From NCBI GenBank assembly GCA_948470475.1, contig OX419335.1:38449803-38513802 (forward strand): a stretch of DNA of 64,000 bases, written 5' to 3'. Source of the DNA: Galaxea fascicularis (lineage: Eukaryota; Cnidaria; Anthozoa; Scleractinia; Euphylliidae). Each line of letters begins with the position of its first letter. Within the stretch, counting starts at the first letter, position 1. The notes under the pieces are model-generated. The model saw only the letters and a list, made by a program, of their open reading frames with translations, did no database searches and was not told the origin of the DNA. The position numbers were made by a program, and so were the translations under genes. Below, piece by piece: positions 46,801-59,537 of this stretch.

Positions 46801-48636
46801 CACCACTCTCACCTCTCCCACACTTGGCACCACTCTCACCTCTCCCACACTTGGCACCACTCTCACCTCTCCCACACTTGGCACCACTCTCACCTCTCCC
46901 ACACTTGGCACCACTCTCACCTCTCCCACACTTGGCACCACTCTCACCTCTCCCACACTTGGCACCACTCTCACCTCTCCCACACTTGGCACCACTCTCA
47001 CCTCTCCCACACTTGGCACCACTCTCACCTCTCCCACACTTGGCACCACTCTCACCTCTCCCACACTTGGCACCACTCTCACCTCTCCCACACTTGGCAC
47101 CACTCTCACCTCTCCCACACTTGGCACCACTCTCACCTCTCCCACACTTGGCACCACTCTCACCTCTCCCACACTTGGCACCACTCTCACCTCTCCCACA
47201 CTTGGCACCACTCTCACCTCTCCCACACTTGGCACCACTCTCACCTCTCCCACACTTGGCACCACTCTCACCTCTCCCACACTTGGCACCACTCTCACCT
47301 CTCCCACACTTGGCACCACTCTCACCTCTCCCACACTTGGCACCACTCTCACCTCTCCCACACTTGGCACCACTCTCACCTCTCCCACACTTGGCACCAC
47401 TCTCACCTCTCCCACACTTGGCACCACTCTCACCTCTCCCACACTTGGCACCACTCTCACCTCTCCCACACTTGGCACCACTCTCACCTCTCCCACACTT
47501 GGCACCACTCTCACCTCTCCCACACTTGGCACCACTCTCACCTCTCCCACACTTGGCACCACTCTCACCTCTCCCACACTTGGCACCACTCTCACCTCTC
47601 CCACACTTGGCACCACTCTCACCTCTCCCACACTTGGCACCACTCTCACCTCTCCCACACTTGGCACCACTCTCACCTCTCCCACACTTGGCACCACTCT
47701 CACCTCTCCCACACTTGGCACCACTCTCACCTCTCCCACACTTGGCACCACTCTCACCTCTCCCACACTTGGCACCACTCTCACCTCTCCCACACTTGGC
47801 ACCACTCTCACCTCTCCCACACTTGGCACCACTCTCACCTCTCCCACACTTGGCACCACTCTCACCTCTCCCACACTTGGCACCACTCTCACCTCTCCCA
47901 CACTTGGCACCACTCTCACCTCTCCCACACTTGGCACCACTCTCACCTCTCCCACACTTGGCACCACTCTCACCTCTCCCACACTTGGCACCACTCTCAC
48001 CTCTCCCACACTTGGCACCACTCTCACCTCTCCCACACTTGGCACCACTCTCACCTCTCCCACACTTGGCACCACTCTCACCTCTCCCACACTTGGCACC
48101 ACTCTCACCTCTCCCACACTTGGCACCACTCTCACCTCTCCCACACTTGGCACCACTCTCACCTCTCCCACACTTGGCACCACTCTCACCTCTCCCACAC
48201 TTGGCACCACTCTCACCTCTCCCACACTTGGCACCACTCTCACCTCTCCCACACTTGGCACCACTCTCACCTCTCCCACACTTGGCACCACTCTCACCTC
48301 TCCCACACTTGGCACCACTCTCACCTCTCCCACACTTGGCACCACTCTCACCTCTCCCACACTTGGCACCACTCTCACCTCTCCCACACTTGGCACCACT
48401 CTCACCTCTCCCACACTTGGCACCACTCTCACCTCTCCCACACTTGGCACCACTCTCACCTCTCCCACACTTGGCACCACTCTCACCTCTCCCACACTTG
48501 GCACCACTCTCACCTCTCCCACACTTGGCACCACTCTCACCTCTCCCACACTTGGCACCACTCTCACCTCTCCCACACTTGGCACCACTCTCACCTCTCC
48601 CACACTTGGCACCACTCTCACCTCTCCCACACTTGG
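37821..48636. repeat. Giant 27-bp-unit satellite, about 400 copies
   Basis: A head-to-tail array of a 27-bp unit beginning CCTCTCCCACACTTGG and ending with the variable ACTC[G/T]CA. It runs 10,816 bp, about 400.6 units, and I saw no length variation. One site varies: G in the first 133 units (37845 to 41409), T in the next 267 (41436 to 48618), with a single clean switch. Because 27 is divisible by three and the unit has stops in few frames, several frames of about 3600 codons appear. These have no start or domain outside the repeat and are not genes. Confidence 0.97.
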
Positions 48637-51600
48637 ATTTTGTGTACATTAATATTGATGGTGAATACCTTTGCTGGTCGGGTAATTATACGAATTTTTT
48701 TGTGTTATCGTAGTTTCGATTTTTTTTTAGCTTTATTGAACAAAAAAACCTGATAAAGTTTCTGGCATTTTTTTTCGATGCTTTTTAAGCAATGGTTGTA
48801 CACTTGGTGATGACTTAGATAAATGTAGGTTTAGTCTCTTTAATTTTTTGGTATATGTTATTGTGTTTTTGTTGACTGAGAAAAGGTTCTTGCTAGTAGG
48901 TTTCAGAATGTGATAGTTAAAATGTTAACCACCTGTACATATGGTATTGAATGCGAAACAAATTTGATAGCAACCAGCAATGCTCTACAAGGCGGTTTTT
49001 AGGGTCTTTCCTGATGTTAAATATTTTTGCTTGCATTTGTTATGAATTTTATTGAAGTTTTTTTAGTTTTATTAGGTTTGACTTTCACTTAGACTTTGTT
49101 CATGAGCGCACCGTTTAAACGGGACGGCGTGTTGATTTGATCGAGACTGTAACCGGAGCTTACAAGCACCTGCGCTGATAAGTTTCTTTAATTCTCTTTT
49201 CGTAACTTGGTGATGTAACTCAATGCGTGTTTGTAGAGTGACCAACAGTTTGAATAGAACATCTCGTTCGTATTTCCATCAGGTGGAACATTCTTCAGCC
49301 ACAAATCACTCTTTTAATGGACATGGCTGTGACGTGCCTAAGGCTCCTTTAACTGATTGTTCAACCTAAGAATCGAAAATAGACGTTTTAGTTATGAACA
49401 GATTTATTACGCGAGAACTAGTTACTTTAAAAGTAAAAGACTCTTTATCTCTTTAAGCAAAATTCGGTTTCCACTGCAAAAATAAGTATAATATTAAATT
49501 GAAGTACGATCGTAGGTAATATTCTTCTTGGAATCATATTTGAAAACAATCGCAATTGTAAAGGATACCATAATTATGAAACTGAAATTGCTAGAGTTTG
49601 ATATTGCCATTGCCGGCTTATAACTTCAGAAAAGTTACCTTAAACTCTCTGGTTCCGCTGTAGCTAATCTCATGACCATGGAACTTTCTAGACCTTGGGT
49701 TGGCAAGGGCTCTAAACAATCAATCTTCAGAAAGATCAATGTGAGCAGCTGCGATGTATTCCTCCAAGGCCTTCACAGGAGACGTTGCTTGGTTTGTTCT
49801 TGCAATCGCAATCCGTGCCCTGTCATGATATTGACGAGTCTTCGACGATTCTTGAAATACGGGACATGTAAGAGGGGAAAAATTTTAACATCAGAAGCCT
49901 TTCATGAGGCATAACTCATGAAGTGGAAAAAACAACCGCATAACGATTGACATAAAGCAATTGTCCTCTATTAGACAAGAATTGTACAAAGTACATAAGT
50001 GAATTATTTGAGTGACGCATTCAATAGTTACTCTTCTCAGGAGTATTTCTATTGTTGGTGGTTTTTCTTGAGTTAAGTTGCAGGGTCATAAACATAACTA
50101 TGGACAATTGTTACAGCGACTGTATGTAAGCGAAAGAGCAGGAATCTTATCTCTCTTAATTTCATTAACTTCCAGCACATAACTCAAAAATTACAATGGG
50201 TTTCTCTAAAATAGGTAAGGTTGTGGATCACTGTAAGTGATGCATCTTAAAAGAGCATTGTTAAAACTAATTGTTTAATTTTCGAATACGATTTCCTTTT
50301 TTATTTTGTTTTTCTTTGAACTGGAAACTTGAAAGCTCTTTACAGAATTTTTTTCTTCAACGAGCCGTTTCATTTCCCTACACATATATGAAAGTGCGCT
50401 TGTTAATGCTAGTTAGGTAATTCTCATGAAATTTGATGACTTCAAGTTAAGAGGTATCAGTATTTGTTGAGGTAGACAGCTTTTTGAAATGATTTTACTT
50501 CGTGTTCGTCAAGGCAATCACGTGACCACGACTTTCCTCTATTTTCCATTTGCCGTTTCTCAGTGAATTCGAGAAGATAAGAGTTTCTCAGAAACAAGAT
50601 GTTTAACAACAAAGAACAAGAACAACAAAGATGTCAAATTGTACTCCAGAGATTTAAATAAACTAAATTACAAATACAGTAAATATAAATATAATACTAA
50701 ACTAATGGGTACCAGCACCCTGAAATAACTAAAACGTTAAAAATGTCAGGGCGCTGGATTAGATAAATTGAAGTGAATGTTAGAAGCGCAGGTACAATAT
50801 GAAGAGCACATATACACTAATCATCATACTCACAAACGTAACATCTACAATGTTTAAAATAATCTTGAAAAGTTAAACCCAGCTACAGAGAATATAATTT
50901 AACATTCTAAGTTAAACCTATAAACGAAGAGCATCATCAATATAATGTAAGATAATGTCCCTTATAAGACTTAATTTAAATTTAGAAAAGAGGCAGTTTT
51001 ATATAATCTGTTGTTAAATTCAATTCCAGATTATAGGGGCTCGAAATCTTATATTAAATTTACATAGTTCATTCTAACTCTGGGAAGATAATATGAAGAT
51101 TACAATTTACACTCGGTTTTCTGTGTAAAAGTACCAGTTTCGATTTTATAAGACCAGAAACGGCGTTTGACGCTTGTCTTTAATAAAAGACAGGGGAATT
51201 TGGTAATACAGAACAGCCTTATAACTGACTGATCTATAAGAGCAAATTTGATTGAAAACTACCGTACAATAACATCGAAAAAAATAGAGCGAAATCGACT
51301 TTACTTTTCGAAGAGAAAAGTGGCCGTGACAGAGTGATCAAGCATATATAAGCCGTAAATCAACTACAAATCTCGTAAAGTTTAGAAAGATTTTTATTTA
51401 TGACTTCGATCAAGGGTATAAACATTGCAAACTACAAACCTTGCTTACAAGTCGTGAGTGGTATTATCATTGTCACTGGTAATGACAGCATCTGATTGGC
51501 AATAACAATAAAGAAACAAATGAATTCTTCAGCATGATTGAAAATAAAGCTTGATAAAATGTCAAACATTTTTCATACTATACTGTTTGAGTAGTGTTCG

Positions 51601-53000
51601 TATAGTCGGTTATCACGTAGATAGGTGTTTTTTACCTTCTCTCTAATTTGTTTGCATATTTACCTGTGTTTCTGTTGATTGAGAAAACGTATTCGTTACT
51701 AGTTATTAGAATCTGATAATTAAATTCTAATTGTATACACAAATGGTATTGAAAACGAAAGAAATTTGCAACAACGAGTTGCAAAAATACTTGACACTGT
51801 ACATCATTTGTCTTTAATGACGTTTCCATGATCTTAAGCTCAGTTTCTCTCCCCCTCCCCCTCTTTTCAAAGTTGGTAACAGTGCAACACCGTGCTCGAA
51901 ACTTTGAAAGGGGGACGGGGAGAGCGAGGAGAAGTGTGTTGTTTCATACAGATTTCTTAGCAGCAGCGTTTTAGAGAGAGAAAAGATGTTTTTCACTGTG
52001 AATGTCTGAACAATTTTGCAACTGGTTGTAGCAACCAGCAATGCTGTACAGTGCGTTTTCCAGTTTCTTTCTTGATGTTAAATCTGATTTTTGCTAATTG
52101 CATTTGTTATGAATTTAATAAATTTGTTTAGTTCCAGCAGTCTTACTTAGACAACTGTCCTCCATCTGTCAAGGATTGTACAAAATAACAAAAGCGAATT
52201 ATTTGACTAGATGTAGATAATCTAAGATCTAAAAGCATCCCTGATAAATGCATTCAGTAGTTGCTGTTCTTGGTGGTTTTTCTAATGTTACGTTACATGG
52301 TCATAAAAATAGGTATGGACAATTATTATAACTATGTAAGCAAAATACCACGAATCTTGCTTCTCTTAATTTCATTAACTTGTAGCACATAACTCAAAAA
52401 CAATTTTAACAAATAGGTAAGGTTGTGAATCACTCGAAGTGATACATCTTAAGAATAGTTGAAAATAATTGTTTAATTTTAGAATACGAAGTCCTTTTTT
52501 ATTTCTCTTTTTTTCTTTACTGGAAACTTGAAAGCTCTTTATAGAGTTTTTTCTGCAGTGAACCGTTTGGAAAATAACAGTCGTCTCATTTCCCTACACA
52601 TATTAATTCCAGTTCGGCTGTAGGAATTGTTTTGAATTCTCATGAAATTTGATGACTTCAAGATGGTAAGAAATACCTATATTTGTCGAGGTAGACAGCT
52701 TTTAAAATGATTTTACTTCGTTTTCGTCAAGGGAATCACGTGACCATGACTTTCCTCTGTTTTCCTTTTGCCGTTTCTCCGTGAAATCGAAATTTCTCAT
52801 GATCAGAAACGTTAGAATTTACATCGTTTTCTGTGTTAAAGTACTAGTTGATTTCATAAGTCATCAAAAACGGCATTTGATGCTTGTCTTTGATAAAACA
52901 CAGGGGAATTTGAATGATATACAGGAGAGTTATATACGGAAAAATGTACCACTCAAAAATTATAGAGTTTAGTATGGACTCGCCATTACAGTGTCCCTGT
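48637..53000. repeat. Old diverged tandem duplication (about 48840-51240 and 51640-52960)
   Basis: The two stretches align in order with many substitutions: GTAGCAACCAGCAATGCT, TAGGTAAGGTTGTG, ACTGGAAACTTGAAAGCTC, GGCGTTTGACGCTTGTC and others. The left copy carries about 500 bp extra (about 50600-51105) that looks like an AT-rich insertion. No coding frame is conserved between the copies, so this appears to be duplicated non-coding DNA or an old repeat family. Confidence 0.7.
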
Positions 53001-53381
53001 GAGGGGCTTCAATATGGCGGCCGCAACGAGTGAAAACATCTAGAATCTCAAAAGGTTTTCTTCTCTCTTTTGAACTTGGAGACATTCACATAGACGCTTC
53101 TCTTGCGATGTTGGCTTTTCAGACCTCTATTCATATACGTGACATGCTTGTGAACAGACATGTTTAAAAGTAAAACACGCTACCCTGCTGAAAATATGCA
53201 AGCAGATATATTTTTAAAATGTATTTTACGTGATGAAAATAAAAATGGAAAAGTCTCTTTACTTTTGAGTTTTAGTTTTTTATGACGTCACGCGAATCAA
53301 CTGAATGAACTGCAAACGATGAGAAAGGAGTGGTTGACATTTGCCTTTTGCAAAAATCGGGTCCCACAAAAAGGACAATAG

Positions 53382-53884
53382 TATACCTGCCAACTTTTTC
53401 CGAGTCAAATGCGTGATATTCGTCTCCTCATGACCGGAATTTCCGAAAATGTTTCGGCGACTTCCGACGATTTCTCGAATGCCTGATCGCTACCAAACAT
53501 GTCCGAAGATGTTCGGGTGACTTCCGAACACGTCCAAAGCTATTTGAAGCTTTTCCGATGTCACGTTATACGATCTGATCACGAGACTCCAATTCGCTTT
53601 CAGTCCCTCAGTTAGGACTCAAACTCGATATTAAGCGCAGTTTGTTGAAACATTTACAGGGAATATTGAATTTAGTTTGTCATCGGGATTTCTAATTCAG
53701 GCGTGAGAAATTGTCATCAATTCGTGAGATCGATGTCTTTGGGCGTGAGACTCAGGCATAAAGCCTGGTCCTCATATACCGCAGACCAACCTGCGACATA
53801 GCCGCTGGTAATGCCTTGAATAAAATATTATTGTTCCAACATATGAGAACATACGCCGCCGGCATGTAGAACCAGGCAGGTATA
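53382..53884. mobile_element. 503-bp transposon remnant with 6-bp target duplication and nested MITE
   Basis: Terminal inverted repeats TATACCTGCC at the left and GGCAGGTATA at the right, flanked by CAATAG at 53376-53381 and 53885-53890. Near the right end a smaller inverted pair, GCCTGGTCCTCATAT (about 53767) and CATATGAGAAC...GAACCAGGC (to about 53877), looks like a second MITE inserted inside. No transposase was seen. Another 6-bp-duplication element is at 16867. Confidence 0.65.
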
Positions 53885-53890
53885 CAATAG

Positions 53891-56800
53891 CGAATTGGAG
53901 ACAATTCAATTCAAGATCCAACTGCCGTCACTGACGACAGTTGGGATCTTGGCCGAATTGTTTGTTTCTTTGTTTTGACAAATAATCCCAAGTGCTTTGT
54001 ATGGGTTCAACTCGATGTCGTGAAATTTTTTTCCGTATTTTAGTCGCTATTCATGCAAAGAAACAGATACAGGAGGCAAAATATACTGGTTTGTATGAGG
54101 TGCTCGGTTTTCGGAAACGAAGGACACTGTTGGGAAGAAAATGAGAATCTGTGGCATAAGCCACAACAAAGAGATTAAACAAACGCTCAGTAGAAGTCTT
54201 CGTCTAACGATGAAGTTGCTGACGGTTGATTGCATCATGAACCTGTGCCTTCTGATGTTACGAATCATATCTTAAATAAAACGAACTCAGTTTTCATCGA
54301 CTGTTGTCTGCCACTGTTGGATAACAAGCTGTCCGAGAGGAGACTGGGAATATTGACGGTGAATGGGGTAAATTCGACGTCTGAATGAAATGCCGTATAT
54401 AATTATTTTAGTCGACTAAAATACGAATTAAATCCGGTACATGTGAAATGCGACGTTTGACCAGGGCGTCAATACTAATTGCCAATAGTGACTACGAAAG
54501 TGTTGGGTGTTTATATCAGTCAAAACAAATGGTAATGAAACATTGGGGCGAAGCGCAAAAATTATCTAGGCGACCTGTACCTCTTATTTCACTGGCAAAT
54601 GCCATTACCTAATATCTACTGAAGAAAGATTGGCTATTGCTAATTAAATTAAGACTGTAAATAAAATCAATATTTCAGGCTGTGCCGCGTAAATTAATTT
54701 TGCTAAAGGAATGAAGAATAAACTTACGAACGAGAAATACAAGAACCAACTACTTATGTACACCCGAGTCTTGATAAGAATGTTGCTTTTTGGTCAAACA
54801 AAATTGTACGTAATACACGTCATGTTCATTTATCTCGAAACAATTGACGCAGCCGGACATCGTCTGCTAACGAGATTGATCAATTGCAAATTCTGAGGAA
54901 AACTTTTAAGCACTAGCGTTCATTTGACGTTACAGCCAGTGACTCGGAAACACAAACTCGTACTTAATTCAAATAATAACTGAGTGAGAACTAACCTGTA
55001 GAGTCTAGTCCGATCTTTGTTGTTCAGCAAGAACACACCAAGCCAAGGATTTCAAAATGAGCTTTCACAGTACATGGCGAAAACTGCAAGAACTTATGGC
55101 TGTGCCTTATGTATCACCTCTTTTTATACTGTCTTGAAAAATTCACAACGTACTGTACGATGAAAAAATATTTGGTTTGCCAGAGAACTCTACGCAATTA
55201 ACACCTTAACGCAGCGTGTTGCTTTCGGAATTTTTTGCCAGTTGAGTGTTATTTATTTCACAGTGCAGTGAGAATCCCAAAGGCCCCTTGATCTTGATAC
55301 AGGCTAATTAAAAAACATTTTTCAGTGGCTGTAATTAGTATCGCATTTAACGAATTTTTCTTAGTTTTCTCAGTGAAACAACACTACGCATGCAATTGAC
55401 ACGTCCCTTATTCATTCTGGTTTGCATTTATGTTTCACGAGGCAGTGTGAGGACCAACGGCTACCCTTGATCTCGATTTATGCTAAATACATCTTGTCAG
55501 TAAGTGCGATCGCTCTTTAAAACAGAGTTATCAGCATTTGCTTTATTGAAAACGAGAAATTTATGTTTCTAGCTTGAGGAAGTAAGACACTGGTTTTGGA
55601 AAAAAGGTTAACATTTTCGCCCTCAAATAATTAAACTTGAAAGAGAAAACACAGTTCTAAGATTATGAGGAAGTCGACATTTTAATGATCAAAAAATGGG
55701 AACGCGGCATTCGGCCGTTGAAACGATCGATCGCAATTACTGCAAGGACTACACGAACTACAGGTTACTACAAGAACTACATGAACTACAATGAGAAACG
55801 ACAAAAACTACTCCGGCGAACTACAGGTAATAAAGTGCTACGAGGCAAACTACAGATATTGGAGCAGCTAACTAAAACTGTATTGCGGTGACGCTTTGAG
55901 GGTGCTATATTCGTGACGGTATATTTACTCTCTGTCTTACGAATTCTGCGTAGATCAATTTAAATTTTACTGATTTACAAACTGTTTGGAAGCTTTTGTG
56001 ACAGCAACTCCAATCAGCCGTTAAAAATGCCTGATAAACATTCGAATAAATTTGTAATCACAAAGTTCCTGACTGTAACATGACAAAACACAAAATACGG
56101 AATATTTGCAATTGTGCGGATAAGTCAAGCGGTATAATACATGACTTCTCCTTGTGCTAAATTTTGAATTTGTTTTGTTTTGTTTTTATCTGTTTTAGGA
56201 GGTTAAATAAATTCTGCTGGTGGGGGTACCATTTTTATTGTGCGTTGAAATTGGTTTTGTTAGATTGCATGGTGCATGAATCGTCGCGTTGCTGTTCTTT
56301 TATATCCATGCCTCTAAAAACCCGCGCGACGTATACTCAAGCAATGGGAGCCTGTACACATGGTATGGGAAACTTGCAACACCGAGGTGGTTAATTGCTT
56401 GAAGAAAATTATTATGACAGTCTCTTCGCACAGTTATGTTATACCTGGTAACGTATGCAGTAAAAACTAGCGTGTAAGAATCTACAGTTTTTGAAGTCTG
56501 GCAAAATAGATTCTCATTGGCAATTTAGGCTGAGTAGGTTCTTAATTACGTTCTTAATTTCTATGTACGAGGTATAGTTGTTGATTACCAGAAAAATAAA
56601 TACACTTGGATTTGGTCCTTACATTTACATTATTTATTCACAACTGTATTATGATAAATGTAACAAAACTTGCAAGCAAAATTTGGTATCTCAAAGTCAA
56701 ACGCCTTGGTTAAAATGTTTATCATAATTTAACGGCTGCAACCCACATAAAAGAACCTACTTCATCTTGCTTAGCTAAACAGTTCTTTTAGTTTTTTTTT

Positions 56801-56939
56801 TTGTTATTAAACCGGCAAATTCAATTTTCACACTTACACACGGGTATTTACATTACTTGATTTCCAAAAGGATATTGCTGTACAAAGGGTAATTCTTGAA
56901 ATAAAGTGATTTTTGTCTACATAATATACTTTTGGCTCT
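53891..56939. other. Intergenic DNA, no gene recognised
   Basis: AT-rich sequence with only short frames of up to 76 codons lacking recognisable motifs. A short run rich in AACTACA (about 55740-55860) is a degenerate simple repeat. Confidence 0.55.
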
Positions 56940-56945
56940 TTAATT

Positions 56946-57034
56946 ATACACATGGGTATACGGGGGTATCCAAGGGTAAACAGGGGTATTTAAGGGTATA
57001 CAGTTGTAAACTGGGGTATACAGGGGTATACATA
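56946..57034. repeat. GGTATACAGG-type minisatellite, left block
   Basis: Degenerate tandem repeat of about 10 bp (GGGGTATACA and variants). The same motif forms a longer block at 57548-57885, so the two blocks were probably one array broken by inserted sequence. Confidence 0.75.
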
Positions 57035-57042
57035 CTCTGATC

Positions 57043-57191
57043 TTATTAACCAAGCGCGAGGGCCGTACTGGAAGAATATCGGCCCGAGGTCTTGACAGTA
57101 CGGACCGAGCGCAGCGAGGTCCGTGGTCCGTACAAATAAGACCGGGGGCCGATATTCTCCCAGTACGGTCCCGAGCAAGCTTGGTTAATAA
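57043..57191. mobile_element. 149-bp foldback element between minisatellite blocks
   Basis: Inverted ends TTATTAACCAAGC and GCTTGGTTAATAA; the arms continue with GGGCCGTACTGG versus CCAGTACGGTCCC. The core is GGACCGAGCGCAGCGAGGTCC, shared in type with the element at 32793-32950. Short minus frames here are accidental. Confidence 0.7.
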
Positions 57192-57547
57192 GAGATTTAT
57201 TACACGACTGAAGACAACGCGGGAACAACGCGGGATCATTTGAGACAATACCCAGTCCAATACTTAGAGAATATCGGGCTGGCGATAGAGCAATCTTATT
57301 GGTCGATTTTAGTTATTGGTCCTCTGACTGTCAAGTCGTGTAATAATCCATGGTATACCACGAGAAAGCCTTGCATAACTTTTTCGTATACCTTGTTATG
57401 GAAAATACGTAGCCTAACATAAGAGATGTGGTGCACCATGGGAATGTTGGGTGTGATACCGTTGAATTGCACTGATCGAAGGTTCGGTGGAATACCGACG
57501 AATATACCACGGCTTTCCTGCATTCTGATTGGCCGTATTTTCTATGG

Positions 57548-57885
57548 CATGGTATAAAAGGGTATATAAAGGGGTAAACAAGGGTATAAAAGGGATAGGG
57601 TGTACAGGGGTATACAGTGGTTAATGGGGGTATGCAGGGCAAGGATATACAGGGGTATACAAGGGTATACAGGGGTATGTAGTGGTATGCAAGGATATAC
57701 AGGGGTATACAGTGGTAAACTGGGGTATACAGGGTATACAGTGGTACACTGGGGTATACAAGGGTATATAAGGGTATACAAGGGTATACAGGTGTATACA
57801 AGGGTATACAAGGGTATACAGTGGTACACTGGGGAAAAAGGGGTTTATAAGGGTATACAAGGGTATACAGGGGTATACAAGGTAT
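57548..57885. repeat. GGTATACAGG-type minisatellite, right block
   Basis: About 340 bp of 9-11-bp units around GGGTATACA[A/G]. On the minus strand this creates Tyr/Pro-rich frames (YTPVYPCIPLY) of about 95-156 codons, which are by-products of the repeat and not proteins. Confidence 0.8.
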
Positions 57886-57891
57886 ATATAT

Positions 57892-58816
57892 TCAAAATTT
57901 GAATACAATATAATAGGGGATACATGAAGTACCTCGGCGTATATCGCGTTCGTTTCGTTTAATGGCAAGTGATATTTGATAGAGGGTGATTTAATGAGCC
58001 TTCGATAGTCAAAACAGCTCGTCCTCTCTGCTCAAATGAATTGTTTTCTGCTATGTGTAACCCTCAAAAAGGTTACCCTACTTAATAGTTTCATCTGATG
58101 CCAACGTGTACGATAATTCCGCGACATCCTCTTGGTTCAATGAAACAGCGCTTGCTCAATGTAAACAGTTCGTTACAAAATCAACATCGAATGGGAAAGA
58201 CAGGTCTATTCGGAGCAAACTCTTTACAAGTGTCTTGCCGGGATTGTAATTCAAATAGGAAACCTTATTAAGTGCTTTACTAGTGCGAAAGTCTCGCCAA
58301 AACTTTTGCGCGGCTAAAAAGTAAAGTTTTGTTTTTGTACATTCCCACGGAAACGCGCAGCAGTTTGGTCAAATATCACTTCCGAGGCAAAAGGAAGACA
58401 GTACACCACAGGTAAAGCAATTTAGCTTTTATTTAGCGTTGTTCAATACACATATTTACCGATTCGTCTCTAGAGCATGAAAAATACGGTGAATCCCATA
58501 CATTTACTATAAATTAAGGCCCCGTTTATATGGAGAAAAGTTGTCCCGGGTAGAAGGGTCACCCGCCTATCCCATTGTCGTCCCCAGAGCCACTCATCTT
58601 AAAATGTCGTTAAGAAACGGAGGCTCTGGGACGAGAATGCCCTGGGCGAGCCAATTTTTCCTACATTTCCCTTACAAAACTTTACGAACCGTTTACAAGA
58701 GAAACAAAACGTGTAGAAAGCAAGAGTCACGTTCGCTTTAATACTTGTTCATGTCGTGAGCTTGGGTTGCCTGTGGTCCGGCAGATGGAGAAACATGTTT
58801 ACCTTTAGTTTAATTT
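57892..58816. other. Intergenic DNA, no gene recognised
   Basis: No coding frame with recognisable content. From about 58520 the sequence GGCCCCGTTTATATGGAG looks repeat-derived, but I could not find matching ends. Confidence 0.5.
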
Positions 58817-59048
58817 CAGGGTCGTAAAAAGGTATATTTTTTCATCGCTGATACCGTAATTTTACCCAAATTTTTTATCCCTGATTCCAAAAGTGATGAG
58901 AATTTTGATCCCTGATCCTTGATCCAATGAAAAACACCGCGGATGCCGATCCCGGGGGTTGTGATCCCAGATCCCGGGGCTGTGATCCCGGATCCCACCC
59001 TTTTTTTGGCCTTTGATCCCTGATCCCATATACCTCGTTACGACCCTG
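58817..59048. mobile_element. MITE with CAGGGTCGTAA ends and GATCCCTGATCCC core
   Basis: Inverted ends CAGGGTCGTAA at the left and TTACGACCCTG at the right, 232 bp. The interior is a run of GATCCC[T/G]GATCCC units. CAGGG ends suggest hAT affinity, but I could not find a clear 8-bp target duplication. Confidence 0.6.
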
Positions 59049-59202
59049 TAATCTGGTTTTTCATCAAACTGCACGAAAAACGTCGTCCAGTTTACCAATA
59101 CTTGTCTGACCAGCACTAACACACGCGTGGATCGGCTATTAAGCTTATATTGAGACGCGCCTTGTCACCTCAAATGTACATTCTTGGACTGCAAGGAAGC
59201 TC

Positions 59203-59400
59203 AATCAATCAATCAATAATCTTTATTTATACACGATAAATATTTAAAGCGACGCTTCGCTTGTATGTGGGGTCGTGAAGACCCCAAAGTGCCCCCCCAA
59301 GGCAAGCTTAAGTTCACTTTCAAAATGGTCCAGTCTGACAACATGTGGGTCATAAAAGATAATTCTAAACTATAACATAAGAGTGAAAACTCCAATAACT
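59203..59400 (-). mobile_element. Probable LINE 3' tail, minus orientation
   Basis: On the minus strand the sequence ends ATAAATAAAGATTATTGATT followed by GATTGATTG repeats, the form of a non-LTR retrotransposon tail. No coding portion could be recognised upstream. Confidence 0.4.
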
Positions 59401-59440
59401 AACTGATGAAGTAATTTGATGAAGTACTCAATATGATTTT

Positions 59441-59531
59441 ACCGCCATTTTACCGCCATTTTGTGCGCAACTGTTTTATGTGTAGACGTACATGAACAAG
59501 AATTAAACCGCTGACCATTTTATCGCCATTT
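59441..59531 (+). promoter_or_regulatory. Promoter region of NDUFAF3 with YY1-like motifs
   Basis: Two adjacent copies of ACCGCCATTTT (59441-59451 and 59452-59462) and a weaker TATCGCCATTT (59521-59531) lie within 100 bp of the start codon. GCCGCCATTTTG-type sites bind YY1 and are common in promoters of nuclear genes for mitochondrial proteins. No TATA box is seen. Motif-level evidence only. Confidence 0.5.
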
Positions 59532-59537
59532 ACCAAG

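Noticed and set aside
37821..48636. Resemblance to a CRISPR array (regular short repeats).
   Set aside because: There are no spacers: units are directly adjacent and identical. The context is a eukaryotic genome.
37756..48713. Several open frames of about 3600 codons on both strands (GEVRVVPSV, CGRGESGAK, SPTLGTTRT, HLAPLAPLP repeats).
   Set aside because: They exist because the 27-bp unit is a multiple of three with stops in few frames. At least four frames are open at once, none has a start, signal peptide, splice context or unique domain, and all vanish at the array edges.
57331..57968. Tyr/Pro-rich minus frames (YTPVYPCIPLY repeats).
   Set aside because: They are translations of the GGTATACA minisatellite, and the opposite strand is equally open.
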